In this document: in pieces, positions 36,759-49,925 of the stretch
Layout: each line of letters begins with the position of its first letter
How positions within the stretch are numbered: the stretch's first letter is position 1
From: Tubulanus polymorphus
Lineage: Eukaryota > Nemertea > Palaeonemertea > Tubulaniformes > Tubulanidae
Assembly: GCF_964204645.1 (NCBI RefSeq)
Contig: NC_134035.1
Location: 3,548,001-3,612,000 of the forward strand
Length of the DNA: 64,000 bases
Reading direction: 5' to 3'
Program-made: the position numbers and the translations under genes
Notes under the pieces: model-generated
What the model was told of the DNA's origin: nothing
The model's input: only the letters and a program-made list of their open reading frames with translations
The model's database searches: none

Positions 36759-37654
36759 ACGGATATATGCACTATATTTGTTTATTCATATTCAAAATAA
36801 TTTAAAACCGGAATAAATGTCACCTCATCTTATCATATGCGTGTATTAGTTTAACGGTACACGTCTGTTTAAGGTACTTGATCTTTTATCAGTGTCGGAC
36901 TGACCACTGTCTTATCAGTGCCTACAAGAGGACATGTACTCGTTTTTTCACCCATTCTCTCATCTGGAACTATATAAATCTTTTAATCATTTTACTACAT
37001 ATTATAAATAAAAATCCGGATTACCTGGTCGGGGAACTATGAACTCATATCATGTTTGAACTTGGTAAACAAAAAAAAAACTTACATTGTTTCGATCTAT
37101 GGATTACCAGTTATAGTGAAGGAATTAAATTGATTTGTATACTCGATAAAAATACAGCTTTTAGCAAAAGCACAGAAGTTGCTTTGACATTCGAGCGTGG
37201 TGATGGATGATCTAATCGGATCGATAGCATAACACTGCGAGTCACCCGATGACGTACTACGATCAAAATGATGATATTCAAATGAAAAACGCCGGCTTTG
37301 TTTATCGCACGCGATTTTTGGAAGTTGCCTGATGTTGTTTTGCGCGATATACGCTTCGCCTACGCGCGCATCGTTTGATTTGTAAATGTCAAAATTCTAA
37401 TAGTAGTCGGTTCGTTTCGAAAAAACATTCGATCGGTGGGTCGGTTTTTTCGTTTCTGGAGAAAAACCGCCGCCGGCCATTGAAGTATTAACTAACATCC
37501 CTTTAAAATTAAAACTGAACTTAACGTAAAAATGATACATTTTTGTCGAAAGCGAAGTTCGCTGTGTTAGAAGTATTTCAATTTTACCAAGCTTCTATCC
37601 TCGTTGTATATAGTATGTATTCCATACTGCTAAAATTAGAATTAAAGTTTATTC

Positions 37655-37812
37655 CGAATTTCCCAATTATGTGTTTCGATTTGAGCAAAAAATTCTGTAG
37701 TTTCGACCGCCGATCACAAAACTATGATATCTGCATGCTTGGATTTCCGATTTCAAAATCAAACCGCCGGTTACGCTCCCGGCAGGTGTGGTGGGTTTGT
37801 TTGTAAGGGACA
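37655..37812 (+). repeat. Dispersed repeat with shared reading frame, copy 2
   Basis: This is the partner of 32520-32690. The same FDRRS and RSRQVWWVC codons are in frame, and both end shortly after a TTTGT-AAGGGACAC motif. The copy here has an extra TTTG before AAGGGACAC. Confidence 0.5.
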
Positions 37813-39433
37813 CCAAATGAAAAATATATCAAACGAAATCTAACAATTGAACGGGGAAAATTCCTATTTTTAGATCAAAATCTAAGTTTATAATCAAGTT
37901 AAAGGTTATGTGGTTCTTATTGTTGTTGTTTTAGCCAGAAAATTGAAACCGAAGGAAATAGCTACCGGTAATAGATTATTTTGGACAAAAAAATGCCAGG
38001 CCATCAAAGAAGAATGACTAATTTTCTTACATAAATGAACATATTAAGTGTTTATATGACTTAAAAAAACTTTGATAAGAAGGAAAATGTCGATCCGAAC
38101 ACGAAAGACGAAAAACTTCATTACTGGCCTTATTGACTTTGTCCTACACAGTATTCGGTACTGCGGCGATCATTGATTTGACAAAAGTAGCGAACTAACC
38201 ACCTAGAGATGGCAGTTCAATTCAGGGAATCACTGCAAATAATTTTCTGTTTATGATGGTAGTACCAAAAGTATCAATGATAGATATGAGTAAAATAACT
38301 TCGCGAACGCCTTGAGTCAGGCGATGCCATCCCGTACGGGAAGGATACATCTCGGCAACAGAAGCCACCGGTAATTCGCACCGCTGATATCAATGCGATG
38401 ATGTTCATTCCCTCAATATTCATTACACGAAAATCCATTTCTCTTATCAATTGTTTGTCACTAGATTATCGATAATGAATTGAAAAAGACTCCGATTATT
38501 CGTTAAATGTAAAACTATCGCCATTAAAGAAATAGCTTTTTGTGTGTGCGCGGGAGGGAGGAGATAAAGCGATATCGTGATCACTGATAGTTGGCTAGGT
38601 TGGAAATATATATCTGTTCGGAGTGGTTGGTGGAGGTTGCAAATTCTGTAGAAACCAGACTAGATTTATTAGGGAGAGGTCACGTGGTTAAAATTTTTTA
38701 GAGGGAGAGAGTAGTTAAGTTGGGGAACCAGTAGAGAGAAAGGGAGTTCGAATTTTGGCAGCCACCAGTACAGTTGTTTGTAGATCCCATGAGATCACCA
38801 GTATCATCAGTATGTTGTTAGATTATTTTTTGGAGAACTTCATCTAAGAAGCGATCGATCGTCACGTGTGTCTTTAGTAAATATATGCAATTTTAAATTC
38901 CGTCATCAACACGTTCACGTGTACAGTGGAACAGCACTCCTTGTTAATCACGTGTGTTACGAGTCACGTGGCCACCTCGCACTCATTCTAAATTTTCTTC
39001 GAGACTTCCTCAAGGATCCCGTGGGTGAACAATTAGCTAAAACGCTCGGCTAAGATTTCAACCATTGTTTCCCGCAGCCAGACGTCGGTTGTTGTTTCAT
39101 TCCAGTTGTCGACGACGGCTTCGAGTTTGAGTTTCCGTCGCGCTATTCGACGACACAAACCATCCACTTTAAAGGCGGCGTTGACCGGAAGTGTGCGTAC
39201 AAGTCATGTTCTCCGAGACACCGCACTCTCATCACGTGACTAAAATCCACGGTCATCGTGTGTTAGTTACATTTAAAACCGTAAACGATAGATATCTGCA
39301 AAATATGGTTTACAAATGATAAAAGTAGAAATTAAAAAGACATAAATTCATTACCGAAATATTTTAAAACACACCTGGGCCCAGTTCAACGTTGTGAGTC
39401 AGAGCAAACTCTAATTTAAAGTAAGTTCGCAAC

Positions 39434-39825
39434 GTCAGATCATCTATTCACCTACTCAGCCATCAGATACTCTATTCACCTACCCTGCCATCAGATCATC
39501 TATTCTACTATTGTGCCATCAGATCATCTATTCACCTACCCTGCAATCAGATCATCTATTCACCTACCCTGCCATCAGATCATCTATTCTACTATTGTGC
39601 CATCAGATCATCTATTCTACTATTGTGCCATCTGATCATCTATTCACCTACCCTGCCATCAGATCATCTATTCTCCTACCCTGCCATCAGATCATCTATT
39701 CACCTACCCTGCCATCAGATCATCTATTCTACTATTGTGCCATCAGATCATCTATTCACCTACCCTGCCATCATATCATCTATTCTCCTAATCTGCCATC
39801 AGATCATCTATCCTACTATGCGCTA
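39434..39825. repeat. 28-bp minisatellite, about 14 units of two types
   Basis: All units share ATCAGATCATCTATTC. They end either CACCTACCCTGCC (type A) or TACTATTGTGCC (type B), with order approximately A A B A A B B A A A B A A B. Because 28 is not a multiple of three, each frame cycles through all phases, and the array happens to be open in one frame over about 107 codons. That ORF is not a gene. Confidence 0.92.
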
Positions 39826-41154
39826 TTGTACTAGGCCTATCCGTTGAATTTACCAAGTTCCTTTTTCAGAAACAAGGCTTTGTTTCTGTTCTTTTTTGAC
39901 TTTTCAACCATGAAATTTGAGATGAATATCAGGACTATCCCAATCGAAACATCAGTACATTTTTCTACGTTGTTGTTCTGATTGATTCGATTTAGACACA
40001 TCCGCGCGTGATCTATCTATCTGCGTAGGGTGATATGAAAGACATCGCGTATCTTTTAGGATAGTAATCTGACCTTCACGCTGGATTATTTTCGGCTACA
40101 CGATAACAGTATATAAAGTTAGGGCGTTTAGAGTTACATCGTACTCGTCGTTTGCCCCTGACGTTCGCAGTCACGTGCACGTGCCACTTTTGACACGGCC
40201 AGAGATCCTCAACCTCATTAGTCATTCGCGCAAACAATTAGTTTAAGTTGGCGGAACTGTTACGTGCACGTAAAATCAACAGTATACTTGTTATGATACA
40301 TAATTTTTCGTTCCATTGTCTGTTGATTAATAGTCTAGAAAAAAGGAAAAATCTAACGCGGCCTTCAGACGTGAACGAACAAAGGATTATGCCATCCTGT
40401 TATCTTTTGCCTCATATTCGCGATTTGTTTGCGACACTCACAAAGAAGCATTGAGAAATGTGAAATACGCCAGGTCCGTGCCGAGCTTTTGTGGAGCAGT
40501 TCCATTTCATTAAAAAGGGCACTTTTTACCACGAAAAGGGGAACTTTCCTGTTGAGTAATCATTCAATAATGGGTGATTTTTCATATCCATTAGAAAAAC
40601 ACGAGAACTGTATCTAAACTTCGAATAATCCTGACACAAATTTGTTGACACTGACTTTCTGAAGGGCCTTCGAAAATTTACGGGGGAAATATCGGCATCG
40701 ACCTAAATCACGAGGAGGCTTGACTCGATTATAGTTTTTAGAGGGGGGATGAGAAAGGATCTATATTCTCACGCGTTCTAACATGCCGTATTAAAGTATA
40801 CCCGCTGCCGGAGAGTTCAAACGGTTGACGATAGAACAACACCCTGAAACCCTACAAGAAAACATTCACTGTAATGAAACTAATGAAACGACAACTGATA
40901 TGTATTAATATATGTATACATGAAATTGAATCTCGTTTATAGATTCGAGCATTTATCATTTATTCAACGCGTCATTGAGCGTTTGAATATTTCTGACATA
41001 GAATATATCAACACAGGTCTCATACTTCGATATATCTGCATTGCTAAATGATCCGTGGTTCATTTTCCGTCCGAAGCAGAGCGTAAACCGTCTGATTTTT
41101 TTCTAACGTAAAAACCGTTAAAAATGATATTTCTATATACGATGTTAACTATAC

Positions 41155-41400
41155 AGGATCCGGCCCCATACAGTTCTAACATTTGAGTTAAATCATTTGC
41201 AGTTAACTCATTGAAATTGAGCTAATTGTTACTGCCTTTCATTGACAACACTGGGGAACTAGCTCCTGGGCCCAGTTCCATAGTCATGGCTTAGACTTAA
41301 GACCATCCTAGTTCTCTAACCAATCTAACAACTTAAGACCAGTTCTAAAATTTAAGACCATTTTTGGACGTAAGTCTCATCTGAGGAACCAGCCCCTGAG
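41155..41400. repeat. Two adjacent hairpin-family repeats
   Basis: GGATCCGGCCCCATACAG to ACAACACTGGGGAACTAGC forms one degenerate foldback. The next unit runs from GGGCCCAGTTCCATAGTC to GAGGAACCAGCCCCTG and contains CTTAAGACCATCCTAGTT. Similar 'AAGACCATCCTAGTT' sequence is at about 20484-20560, and a related segment is at 26716-26820. Confidence 0.55.
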
Positions 41401-42039
41401 CGGTATTTACGGAAACATTTCCGACTGAATATTATTTATTATTTTGGGATTCTCTGAGATTCTCGCGTTATGTTTTAGTTCCCTTCTTTAACGGTGCGTG
41501 CCGTATATCGAGCGAGCGATGGGAAACGTCGACTTTTGCCCGTTCGTCCTTAACATCTGTATATCAAAGCAGCCCCCCGCTCGCGTTGTTTCTCGGCAAC
41601 TTGCGAACTCAGTCAATGGCCATCGGGGACGATGATCCATCAGTGTCGCGCTGAGAGCTGTATTATAGGGTGCCTGAAGCCGATACGGCTGCATACACAC
41701 ACACCAGAACAAAGCGCACGGTGCGTCATATTAATCAAACGAGAAACAAAATATGGGATAAAGACTGGGGCACTTATCCGAGTTTGAAGAGTGAACGGCC
41801 GGCCCTCTTAAATAATTACAGATAATGGTGACATTAATATGGAGGTCGTGTTTGTGATGTCATATCATCTTAATGTTTGCCCGTCAGTTTGCCCGTCAGC
41901 GATGCAGTATCAACAAAATATGTTGATAGTCGTTCATAGATTTTGGGGATCTTTCATGTACATCTCTGATTTTAACGACCGTCAGTATGGCATCGGTCAC
42001 GGGAAAAAACGATCATTGCTGCAAGACCTTCTGCCATGT

Positions 42040-42230
42040 CTTTGTGGCTTGGTGGATGTGTTCGACGCGCAACCGAGAGGTGGTGGGTTCGAACCCTGGT
42101 TAATCCCTGCTATTCGGTCCGTCGTATGTGGGCACCGGAAATACCTATTTCACCGCACTTTAGGCATTCTGTCACATGGCACATCTTATAGATCCATTTC
42201 AATGGGCTGAAAAAAACTTGATTCCGCCTA
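42040..42230 (+). mobile_element. tRNA-headed SINE-like sequence
   Basis: A candidate A box (TGGCTTGGTGGA) and a good B box (GGGTTCGAACCC) lie about 40 bases apart, as in RNA polymerase III promoters of tRNA-derived SINEs. The flanks do not fold into a tRNA acceptor stem that I can see. The sequence continues about 120 bases to an AAAAAA run. Confidence 0.45.
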
Positions 42231-43940
42231 AACTTCCAAAGTCAATTTGCCATTGTGGCCATTGTCTATGAAAGTAACACTGTACATACGACTTAAGAAC
42301 TTCAGTTCAACCGAGGCCATAATGCTGCCTGTTTTACCTATGCTCAGAGGGTCTAGTTATCGAAGGCCTCCAGGACAGGACCCAAACCGTGTCAGATGTA
42401 TAGTCAGTTAATCCATATCAGCCCCGCCCCACCCCACTCCTTATACAAAATATTAGGGTCCGTCCCTGATACGTTGAAATAAGCCGGTGTACTTTGGCAT
42501 CAAAAACTCGGTACCAGACAAAAATAGATCGACGTTAGTTATTGCTATTTCCAACGAATGTAGGCACTAAACTCCTTCCGCCAGCAGCTCGTGTTCAGCC
42601 GATGATGCGGCGGCAGTTTTAACGCGAAAAAGTGCCGAATGTTTTATTTAACGGCGTCGTGTCTCGGCGAATTAGTTTAGGGGCGGCTCGGATGAAAATC
42701 AACTCAATTTCTTTATTGCTTACACGCGACGAATTATGCCATAAAAGCCGCGTGAATTGCGAGGCCATCAATCAGTGGAACTACTAGTTTGATTAGGCAT
42801 TAAACGATGATAAGCCGACCGACTAGCTGCAATAATATAGCCGAATATCGTTCCCCCGGCGAACGCGCGGTCCCATACCGGACCAGAAGTCGGACTAGAT
42901 ATCTACGCCGTAGCAAATTGAATTATCTATTAGGCAACGCGCGCTCGACGAAGAGCCAATTGATGAAACTGGCGAGTGGAAGTACTCGACGACACATTCA
43001 GTGCACGTGGATGAGTTAAAGTGACACATTTATTACTTATCTCACGATGTCCTGCGCATCGTGCTCGCTCTATCAAATCCTTCAATTGGCATTAGCAGTG
43101 AAGGTTTTTCTGTCTAATTGGACGGACTGCGCATCGTTTTTTTCTGGGTCAAAATCGTCGTCTTCCAGCTGAAATACGCCTCGCACATTTTTGTTCAATA
43201 GCCGAAATGCGCCGCGCATATTTTTGTTCGCTAGAATAGTCCGCCCGTTAGCGCCGGAGATAGCAATTCTCGGTTCGAGATACGGATTCTTTACTTCAGT
43301 CTATACATTGAATATATATAACATTAGAATTCCCGTATCTTTCCTGTGATTCTTATCAATTACAAAAAAAAGATGTACGAATGACCAGTTGCCTATCAGC
43401 ATTTTTGCGACAGAAAATTAAGTCCTTCTCCCGGCGGGCAACATAGCACAAGCCGGTGGCGCCGCCCTCGTGCTTTTAGCCAACCAGCCAATCAACGCGA
43501 AGTAAACACTTCCTTTTCAGTTCCGGAACTCAGGCCTTTCTGATTAATGTCAAATTTGCAATTAATGCAGTGAACAAAAATGCGTGCGCCGGACTACAGC
43601 TCGACGTCGACGATTTTGACCCGGAATTGCGAAATGCGAATTTTCAAGTTGGGACTCGTCCCTCGACGACGTCGGCGTCTCGACATGCTCCATCGTTTCG
43701 AGATATGATGAGAACGCAATCATATATCATTACTTTCGATCATTCATTCCAGTCGCAGAGAAGGGACGACGACTCGCAACGGCAAAATCAAATATGATAA
43801 TGAATTACTCTTGTCAAATATGTCGTGATTCCGATGTAATCAGTCGATGAAAATCGATGGCTAGCAAATTCCGAGACTTTTCAAAGTACAATCGCTCATT
43901 TGAATTTCGCCGTCTGTAGATCGGCGAATATGACAGTTAT

Positions 43941-43944
<4 letters not shown>

Positions 43945-44014
<70 letters not shown>
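43945..44014. repeat. (TA)n microsatellite, about 70 bp
   Basis: Uninterrupted AT dinucleotide run. Apparent Tyr-Ile ORFs across it are artefacts. Confidence 0.95.
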
Positions 44015-44019
<5 letters not shown>

Positions 44020-44949
44020 AACGGACGAGCTTTCGAAGTATTGAAACAAGCGCGCGGGAAAGTTCGTTTATTCCGAGAAACTTTTGCGCGCCCGATAAAC
44101 GCCTGGATATTTATTATTATAGGGTTCGTTTTGCGTTCGTATCGAAGGCAGTGCGCGACGAATTAAACTAGAGAGCCATTCGATCCCGAAATTCGTCGTT
44201 GCAGGCTTTCCTGGCTCATCGTGTTCAAGCCGAAATTGATAACCCGGCTACCCGAGCGATACGTGCGTACAGAATTATCCGCGCGCGTCTGTCATCGTCA
44301 CGCGTTTTGCAACTTGATATTCTCATCGCAAAGAACCCGGACGCCTATATCAGACGTTATTCTACCCTCTTCGAAACGTTTCGACGGGTATAAGATCGGT
44401 TTACGTTCCGGCGGAAAGCACGACGACGAGTGCCTCTTTCAAGTACGAAGTGTCCACTTGTAACCTATAATCTGCGAGCAAACGGGCGTTAGGTGAAGGG
44501 GAGTTTTCATCGCCGGAGTGAGAGTCGAGAAAACGCATTAGCGTTTGGTAAACACAGTCTCCGGTGGTGCTGCAGCGGCGTCGAGTTTTCCACCAGAGTT
44601 CGGTTTCTTGTTCGTTGCGCCTGCCACGCCGTGTAAACGTCTAGATTCTTCGCGATCGGTTTCGTCGTTGTTCTGTAATTCTGTCATGATGAAACTTGCG
44701 ATGAACGTTGAACGACGGGCGAAATACGAAAACTCGAAGAAGATATCTAAAAATTAATAGATATTGCGGTTTCTTTTACGCACGGTTAAGATATGCGGTC
44801 CTTGGTTTCACATCGTCACTGTTCTCAATTGTTGCGTTCAAAAATTCCAAGAATCGCCAGCAAATATCTGCATTTCATTCCTTTAAAATGCTGTATAACT
44901 TAAGTTCATCGAGCGAGGGGCTGCAGAACTATATGATATTCAATCTAAA

Positions 44950-45037
44950 CTTATGTTTCAAAAATGAGCGCAAATCATCGCAACAATGGGGACCTCGAGG
45001 GACCGCCACAAAATGGCGCCTAGAAACTGGAAACTTC
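44950..45037 (+). repeat. Dispersed repeat 'GGGACCGCC-CAAAATGGCGCC', copy 2
   Basis: ATGAGCGCAAATCATCGC, AACAATGGGGACC, GAGGGACCGCCACAAAATGG and CGCCTAGAAACTGGAAACTTC match the reverse complement of 49835-49925 closely and 18770-18832 in part. Confidence 0.65.
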
Positions 45038-45084
45038 TTTATTAATTATAGACGAAATGATAATAGGTTTAAATCGGAATGTTT

Positions 45085-45375
45085 GAAAATGGCTTAAGAA
45101 TCGAGTCTAAACGTCGCGACTCCCTTAGAATTGATCCCAGTTAGTTCTGAAAATGGCTCATATAGAAATGAGTCTAAACGTCACTGCTCTCTTAGTTTTG
45201 GAAATGTCTCATAGAATAGAGTCTAAACGTCACTGCTCTCTTAGTTTTGAAAAAAGGCTTATAGAATTGAATCTTAAATTCACCACTCTCTTAGTTTTGA
45301 AGATGTCTTATAGAATAGAGTCTAAAGGTCACTGCTCTCTTGGTTTTGAAAATGTCTCATAGAATTGAATTCAAA
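45085..45375. repeat. About 50-bp tandem array, GAAAATGGCTCATAGAATTGAG unit
   Basis: About six units, each with a GAAAATG(T/G)CTCATAGAAT core, then GAGTCTAAACGTCACTGCTC and TCTTAGTTTT. A second array of the same unit is at 59890-60150, and single units are at 11772 and 15905. The unit frame is open in places but shows no coding constraint. Confidence 0.85.
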
Positions 45376-45799
45376 CTTCAAACTAACCTCTAAAACTCTA
45401 ATAACTAAACATTATTTTACTTCGCATCGCGGTTTTTTGTTTCTATATTGAACCAGACAAAATGGAATGTCGAAATCAATCGAGTCTATCGTCGACGAGA
45501 CAAATCATGCCGAATTACGCCGCCGAAATTGTAATAGAATTACGCATGACGTCACAGTTGCAGACGATGATACTATGTTATACAGTAACGAGCTTTTAGC
45601 TCAGACGCGTCGTGAGGCCATAGACACGAAACACCGGCTTCAATGCATGTTATTAAATGTTAACGAAGGGAGTAATCATGTATGATAAGATATGATTAAC
45701 CAAACTGAAAATTGTCTTGTAAGGCGTGCTCCGATGCTGATGCTGATGCCGAAGTTCGCAAAATATTTAAGTGCATAAAGTTTATTAACACATCATATC

Positions 45800-46070
45800 G
45801 AGCCTTGTGCGAGCGGTGTTGGGGAGTGGTCGTGGGTTCGAACCCCGTTCATTACCCTAGTGTCACTTATCCTCCATGCCTCTCTTCACCCAGGAGTGAA
45901 CGGGGTCTGATAGATGACTCCTGGGCGCCTAGTAGCTGCTCCGATGTTACTTCTCTCCAGGGAGAGATGACTGATGGTTCAAGTTGTAGGCTTGGGGTAA
46001 TAATACCAATTTCAAATGGAAAGCGTCGTTGAGCAGTGTATCGCAGTGTAAAGAAATTGAATACCTAAAT
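45800..46070 (+). mobile_element. SINE copy with tRNA-like head
   Basis: A candidate A-box region (GCGAGCGGTGTTGGGGAG) and a B box (GGGTTCGAACCCC) are followed by a body with CACTTATCCTCCATGCC, CACCCAGGAGTGAACGGGG, TGATAGATGACTCCTGG and GATGTTACTTCTCTCCAG. The tail is AATACCAATTTCAAATGG. The body matches 27361-27600. Such heads with a conserved body and an AT-rich tail are typical of tRNA-derived SINEs. Confidence 0.7.
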
Positions 46071-47142
46071 TACTGGATATCAAAGGTTTTACAAACTGGT
46101 TATGAAGTTAAAATAAAGAGTCACGTCAACCTGGTGTTGAATTAGTTAATTGTAGAAAGGCTCCTTTACCCGATGAAGCTATACTACGCATTCAGCAGTT
46201 CGAAAGCTAGTTAGCCAATAGAGTTGTTATACACTCCGTACGAAATAGGAAGTACATTATCTCAGATCTACCAGATGGTAGTTTATTAAAGAGACAGACA
46301 TATGTAACCCAGTATGAAAATATATGTCTAAATACATATAGAAACTCAACGGCTTGTTGCGCGCCTCGTGGCAAAATATGTATGTATAGATAATAGATAT
46401 GAATTGCGCTATTTATTAAATTGTCTCCCAAAGCAACCACGAAGTGCATCGAAGTGCCGCATGTTAACGCCTGAATGAAACGTCTAGGCATCTCTGTATC
46501 ATCCGCAGTCCGACGAAAGGAAATAATCTTTTGTTCCACGAGAATGAAAGGGAATATGATTTTCCCTTCGCGCTAGATCTAGACTTTCGATTCGATATTC
46601 GGGGTATGGGTACTTCAGAAATTGGTACTACACCATACATCCATACGACGTATACTATTCTCTATATGATGGGAATACATCGTAGTGAAACGGTGTCCAT
46701 CAGTCCGTGAGATCCAATTGTTTCCGAGAAGCGTTGATGAGAATTTCACGTACAGAACACTCACCTAACCGAGAATTGGGCCGTGTAATTTATCCGCGGG
46801 CCAATATAATGCTATCTTATCCCGGTTGTGATGCTCGTGCGCATATCGCAGGTGGCTAGTAGTACTCGCGTTATAGTACAGTAGACGCGTCACATATCTG
46901 GGTTCGTCGGCGCTTAAATTCATCTTGATTATTATCGCGACGGCAATGATTGGTTCCGAATTAGGACACGGAAAGCCCTGGGTATAATATATCGTCAATT
47001 CGCGCATAGCTAGCTAGCGATAAGTACCGCTGTATACTGTAATTGGCTCTTCCTAACTTCGTTTCCGATTCGCTTTACGCCGGCGATTCCCGTGCATTCG
47101 CCAAAATCCGTCGGTAAAAACTAAACGATTGTATTGTCCGTA

Positions 47143-47245
47143 AAATGGGGAACCCGCAAAACCAGCTATTCCAACAGATGGCGTGACGAACAGTAGGTCT
47201 TCCGTTGTCAAAATCAGTTCATTGTCGCTGAACTTTGAACAAGAT
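47143..47245 (-). repeat. Dispersed repeat, inverted partner of 22350-22446
   Basis: GGGGAACCCGCAAAACCAGC, CAGATGGCGTGACGAACAG and GGTCTTCCGTTGTCAAAAT correspond in reverse to 22350-22446. Confidence 0.7.
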
Positions 47246-47875
47246 TTTTAAACTACTATTACAGCGCCTACCAAAATACACGTCAATACTTTCATTCTTC
47301 TACTCAGATATCGGTTTTGTTTTCATAAACAAGTCATTCATTTTGTAGAGAAAAGTTCGTTCAGATTTAATCGAAAAGTAGAAGAAATCGAACGCGCTCG
47401 ACCAACCATCTACTAGCGAACCTGGCGGATCCTCGCCTGCCATATGCGGAATCCTCGATTGCCACAGGTCACCATTGCCAACATTAATCAAACGCGTAAT
47501 TTTTGTCTTTTAAGTTCGTCCTTGTCGAAACATGGGGTTATCAGTGGGTAAATCTGTGTCAGCTGAAACAGGCGCTCAGCTGTGTGTATGTCTGTATAGG
47601 CCTGTGCGTGATAGCGATGTCTTTGCTAATACGTACGTCTAGTAATTTTGAGGTGACATAAGACGAGCCTTGGGGATGCCATCAAAGCTCAATCGGTTGG
47701 TTTAATTGGATTGCATCTTGTGATATTGCCTATCATGGTGCGGATTTGAAATGAACCGGTATATGCGTGGAAGCTCGCTTGTGTGCGCGCGCGTTCGTTA
47801 TTGTTTTATGACGACGCTCTGATGTACCGCGCGCAAGAAGACAAAATTCACCTCCGGGCTGCAGCGGTGAGAATT

Positions 47876-47936
47876 TAGAGAGAGAGAGAGAGAAAGAGAG
47901 CGATAAAGAGAAACAGAGAAAGAGAATCGAAGAACA
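47876..47936. repeat. (GA)n / GAAA-rich microsatellite
   Basis: GAGAGAGAGAGA followed by GAAAGAGAGCG and AGAGAAACAGAG blocks. It underlies a Ser/Leu-rich minus-strand ORF that is not a gene. Confidence 0.85.
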
Positions 47937-48668
47937 AAGATCAAGAACAACGGTCGAAAACAGTAGAGGATGAAATCAGGCGTTCTATCGCACAGTCGCA
48001 ATGGTATACGATCATTATCGCATATCAGAAAAAGCTTCGAGATCCCGCACTTCTTTCATTTGTTTTGACTTTCATCGTATACATAAGAAATATAACCCGA
48101 CGATTGATCACTGCCTCGGCATCTGAGAAGACATTCAACACTATATTGTGGCGCGCGTTAAAAATTGCGATGCGTATTTTTAAATCTGACGTCTCTAATC
48201 GCCTCCGCGTGCTTTCGGGTTGAATCGAAATTTTCTGCGTTTCGAATAAGAAGTCGTCTCAGTCTCGCATGCGTAAGGACATTGATAATTCCGAGTTCGG
48301 AGAATTGTCACTAATTAGCGTTACGGGACACCGGCAATTGAAATATACTGCCTGTCGCTGTCGTATATACCACGTCGTCGTATTGTACGGCGGTTGATTT
48401 AGATTTAAAGACCTATAAACGGGATGTATTTGCGTCTCGATTCGGTTCTCTTGCGCAACGTCTAAATCGTCTCGAACGTGTGCGAGTGAAGATTTAGCGT
48501 GGCTGCTCGTGACGCGCACAGATTAGCGCCGGATTATCCGTCAACCGTTTCTGACATCTCGCTTACTAATCCTTTTTAACGGCGCGCCATATAGCTTTCG
48601 GATAAATCCGGCTACCGCGTGTACGGTATTTGCAAAAATGAAAGTGGTTCGGTTACTGCGGCAAGGGA

Positions 48669-48930
48669 GTATCCGCCGGGGTCGCTAGTGTACAAAAGGG
48701 CATAAACTACTGTGGTAATTGAGGATATCACTTGTGGCAAGTGAGGATCCCCCAGAGGTCGCTAGTGTGCAATAAGTCATGAACTACTGTGTATATATAG
48801 AGTATTCCACTTGTGGCAAGTGATAATCCACTAGGAGTCGCTGGTGTACAATAGGACATGACGACTGTGGTATTGAGGTTTCCACTTGTAGCAAGTGATA
48901 ATCCAGCAGGTGTCGCTAGCGTGCAGTAGG
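48669..48930. repeat. 70-79 bp tandem array (GTCGCTAGTGTGCAATA unit)
   Basis: There are about three and a half units. Each has GTCGCTAGTGT(A/G)CA, CATGAACTACTGTG, a TCCACTTGTGGCAAGTG box and GATAATCCA. The CACTTG...CAAGTG part is a small palindrome in each unit. The minus strand across it is open for about 99 codons only because of the repeat. Confidence 0.8.
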
Positions 48931-49834
48931 GCCCCTCCGTGATAATGTAAACGAGGACTGAAAATTCTTGGTGGAGATAATTGAAGCTAACTAGGGCGCA
49001 ACAAGATCCATCCATCAGCCCATCCATCCACTCATCCTCGCTAGTGGCGCTATCTGGTGGGATAACGATCTCGTTGATACGGGGATTATCGGAATATTGT
49101 CAGGCGTAAAAGGCCATCGCGGCACTTTTTCGGATTGTCTCTGTCCTCGTCGCGGAGGAATTCATACGAATTCTTGTTGTAAAATATCTAAAAGTTAAGG
49201 CGTAATTCTATTTCGTCCGGCTTAAATAGACCACACGGGGAGAACAGTTTTTAACCTATAACCGATAATAGAAATCACGCTAGTACTTTATATTTTTTGT
49301 TATCTACAAGCGAAAAAGGATCGAGAATTTTTACAATGCCCTAGACCCACGATTTCTGATGTAACGTCACCTTCAAATTCAACCATTTTTCCATTTGAAC
49401 GTCCTCGTATGCGGTGTGTTATGATATATTCCCGAAGCCCGTATTCGAGCGTAAGTTCACAGGTAACGAACCGTTTTTACCTGCAAAATTCTCAGAAAAC
49501 GAAAACTGATACCACCAAGGCGAAGTCGTCAGAAGTAAGACAACTTGGCTTCTCTTCCCAGGAGTCGCATATCCCGCGTTTAAGGTTGAAAGAGTCTGCT
49601 TTCACACAAAAGCGGAGTCAAAAATATTTTTTTTCCAAGTTAACCGTGCTTTATATTTATCGAAATAAAATGTCAGTTGTGGTTTCGGGTGAGGTTTCGG
49701 AGAAACTCGTTCGCTGTTCGTTAATTTGAATCGGTCAAAGAACTTTATATGATAGTTTTGAATGTTAATACCGACATTCATCTGATTTCGTCAAATCCTC
49801 GGGGTCTAATATCTCATTTTTGCCACCGATAAAG

Positions 49835-49925
49835 ACGTTTCCAGTTTCTAGGCGCCATATTGTGACAGTCCCTCGAATTCGCATCATTGTTGCGATGATT
49901 TTCGCTCTTTTATGAAATATACTTG
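49835..49925 (-). repeat. Dispersed repeat 'GGGACCGCC-CAAAATGGCGCC', reversed copy
   Basis: AGTTTCTAGGCGCCATATTG, CAGTCCCTCGAATTCGC and TTGTTGCGATGATTTTCGC are the reverse complement of 44950-45037 with few changes. Confidence 0.65.

Noticed and set aside
39511-39847. ORFs with repeated SDHLF and HQIIYSP motifs
   Set aside because: They come from a 28-bp minisatellite whose phase cycles through all frames.
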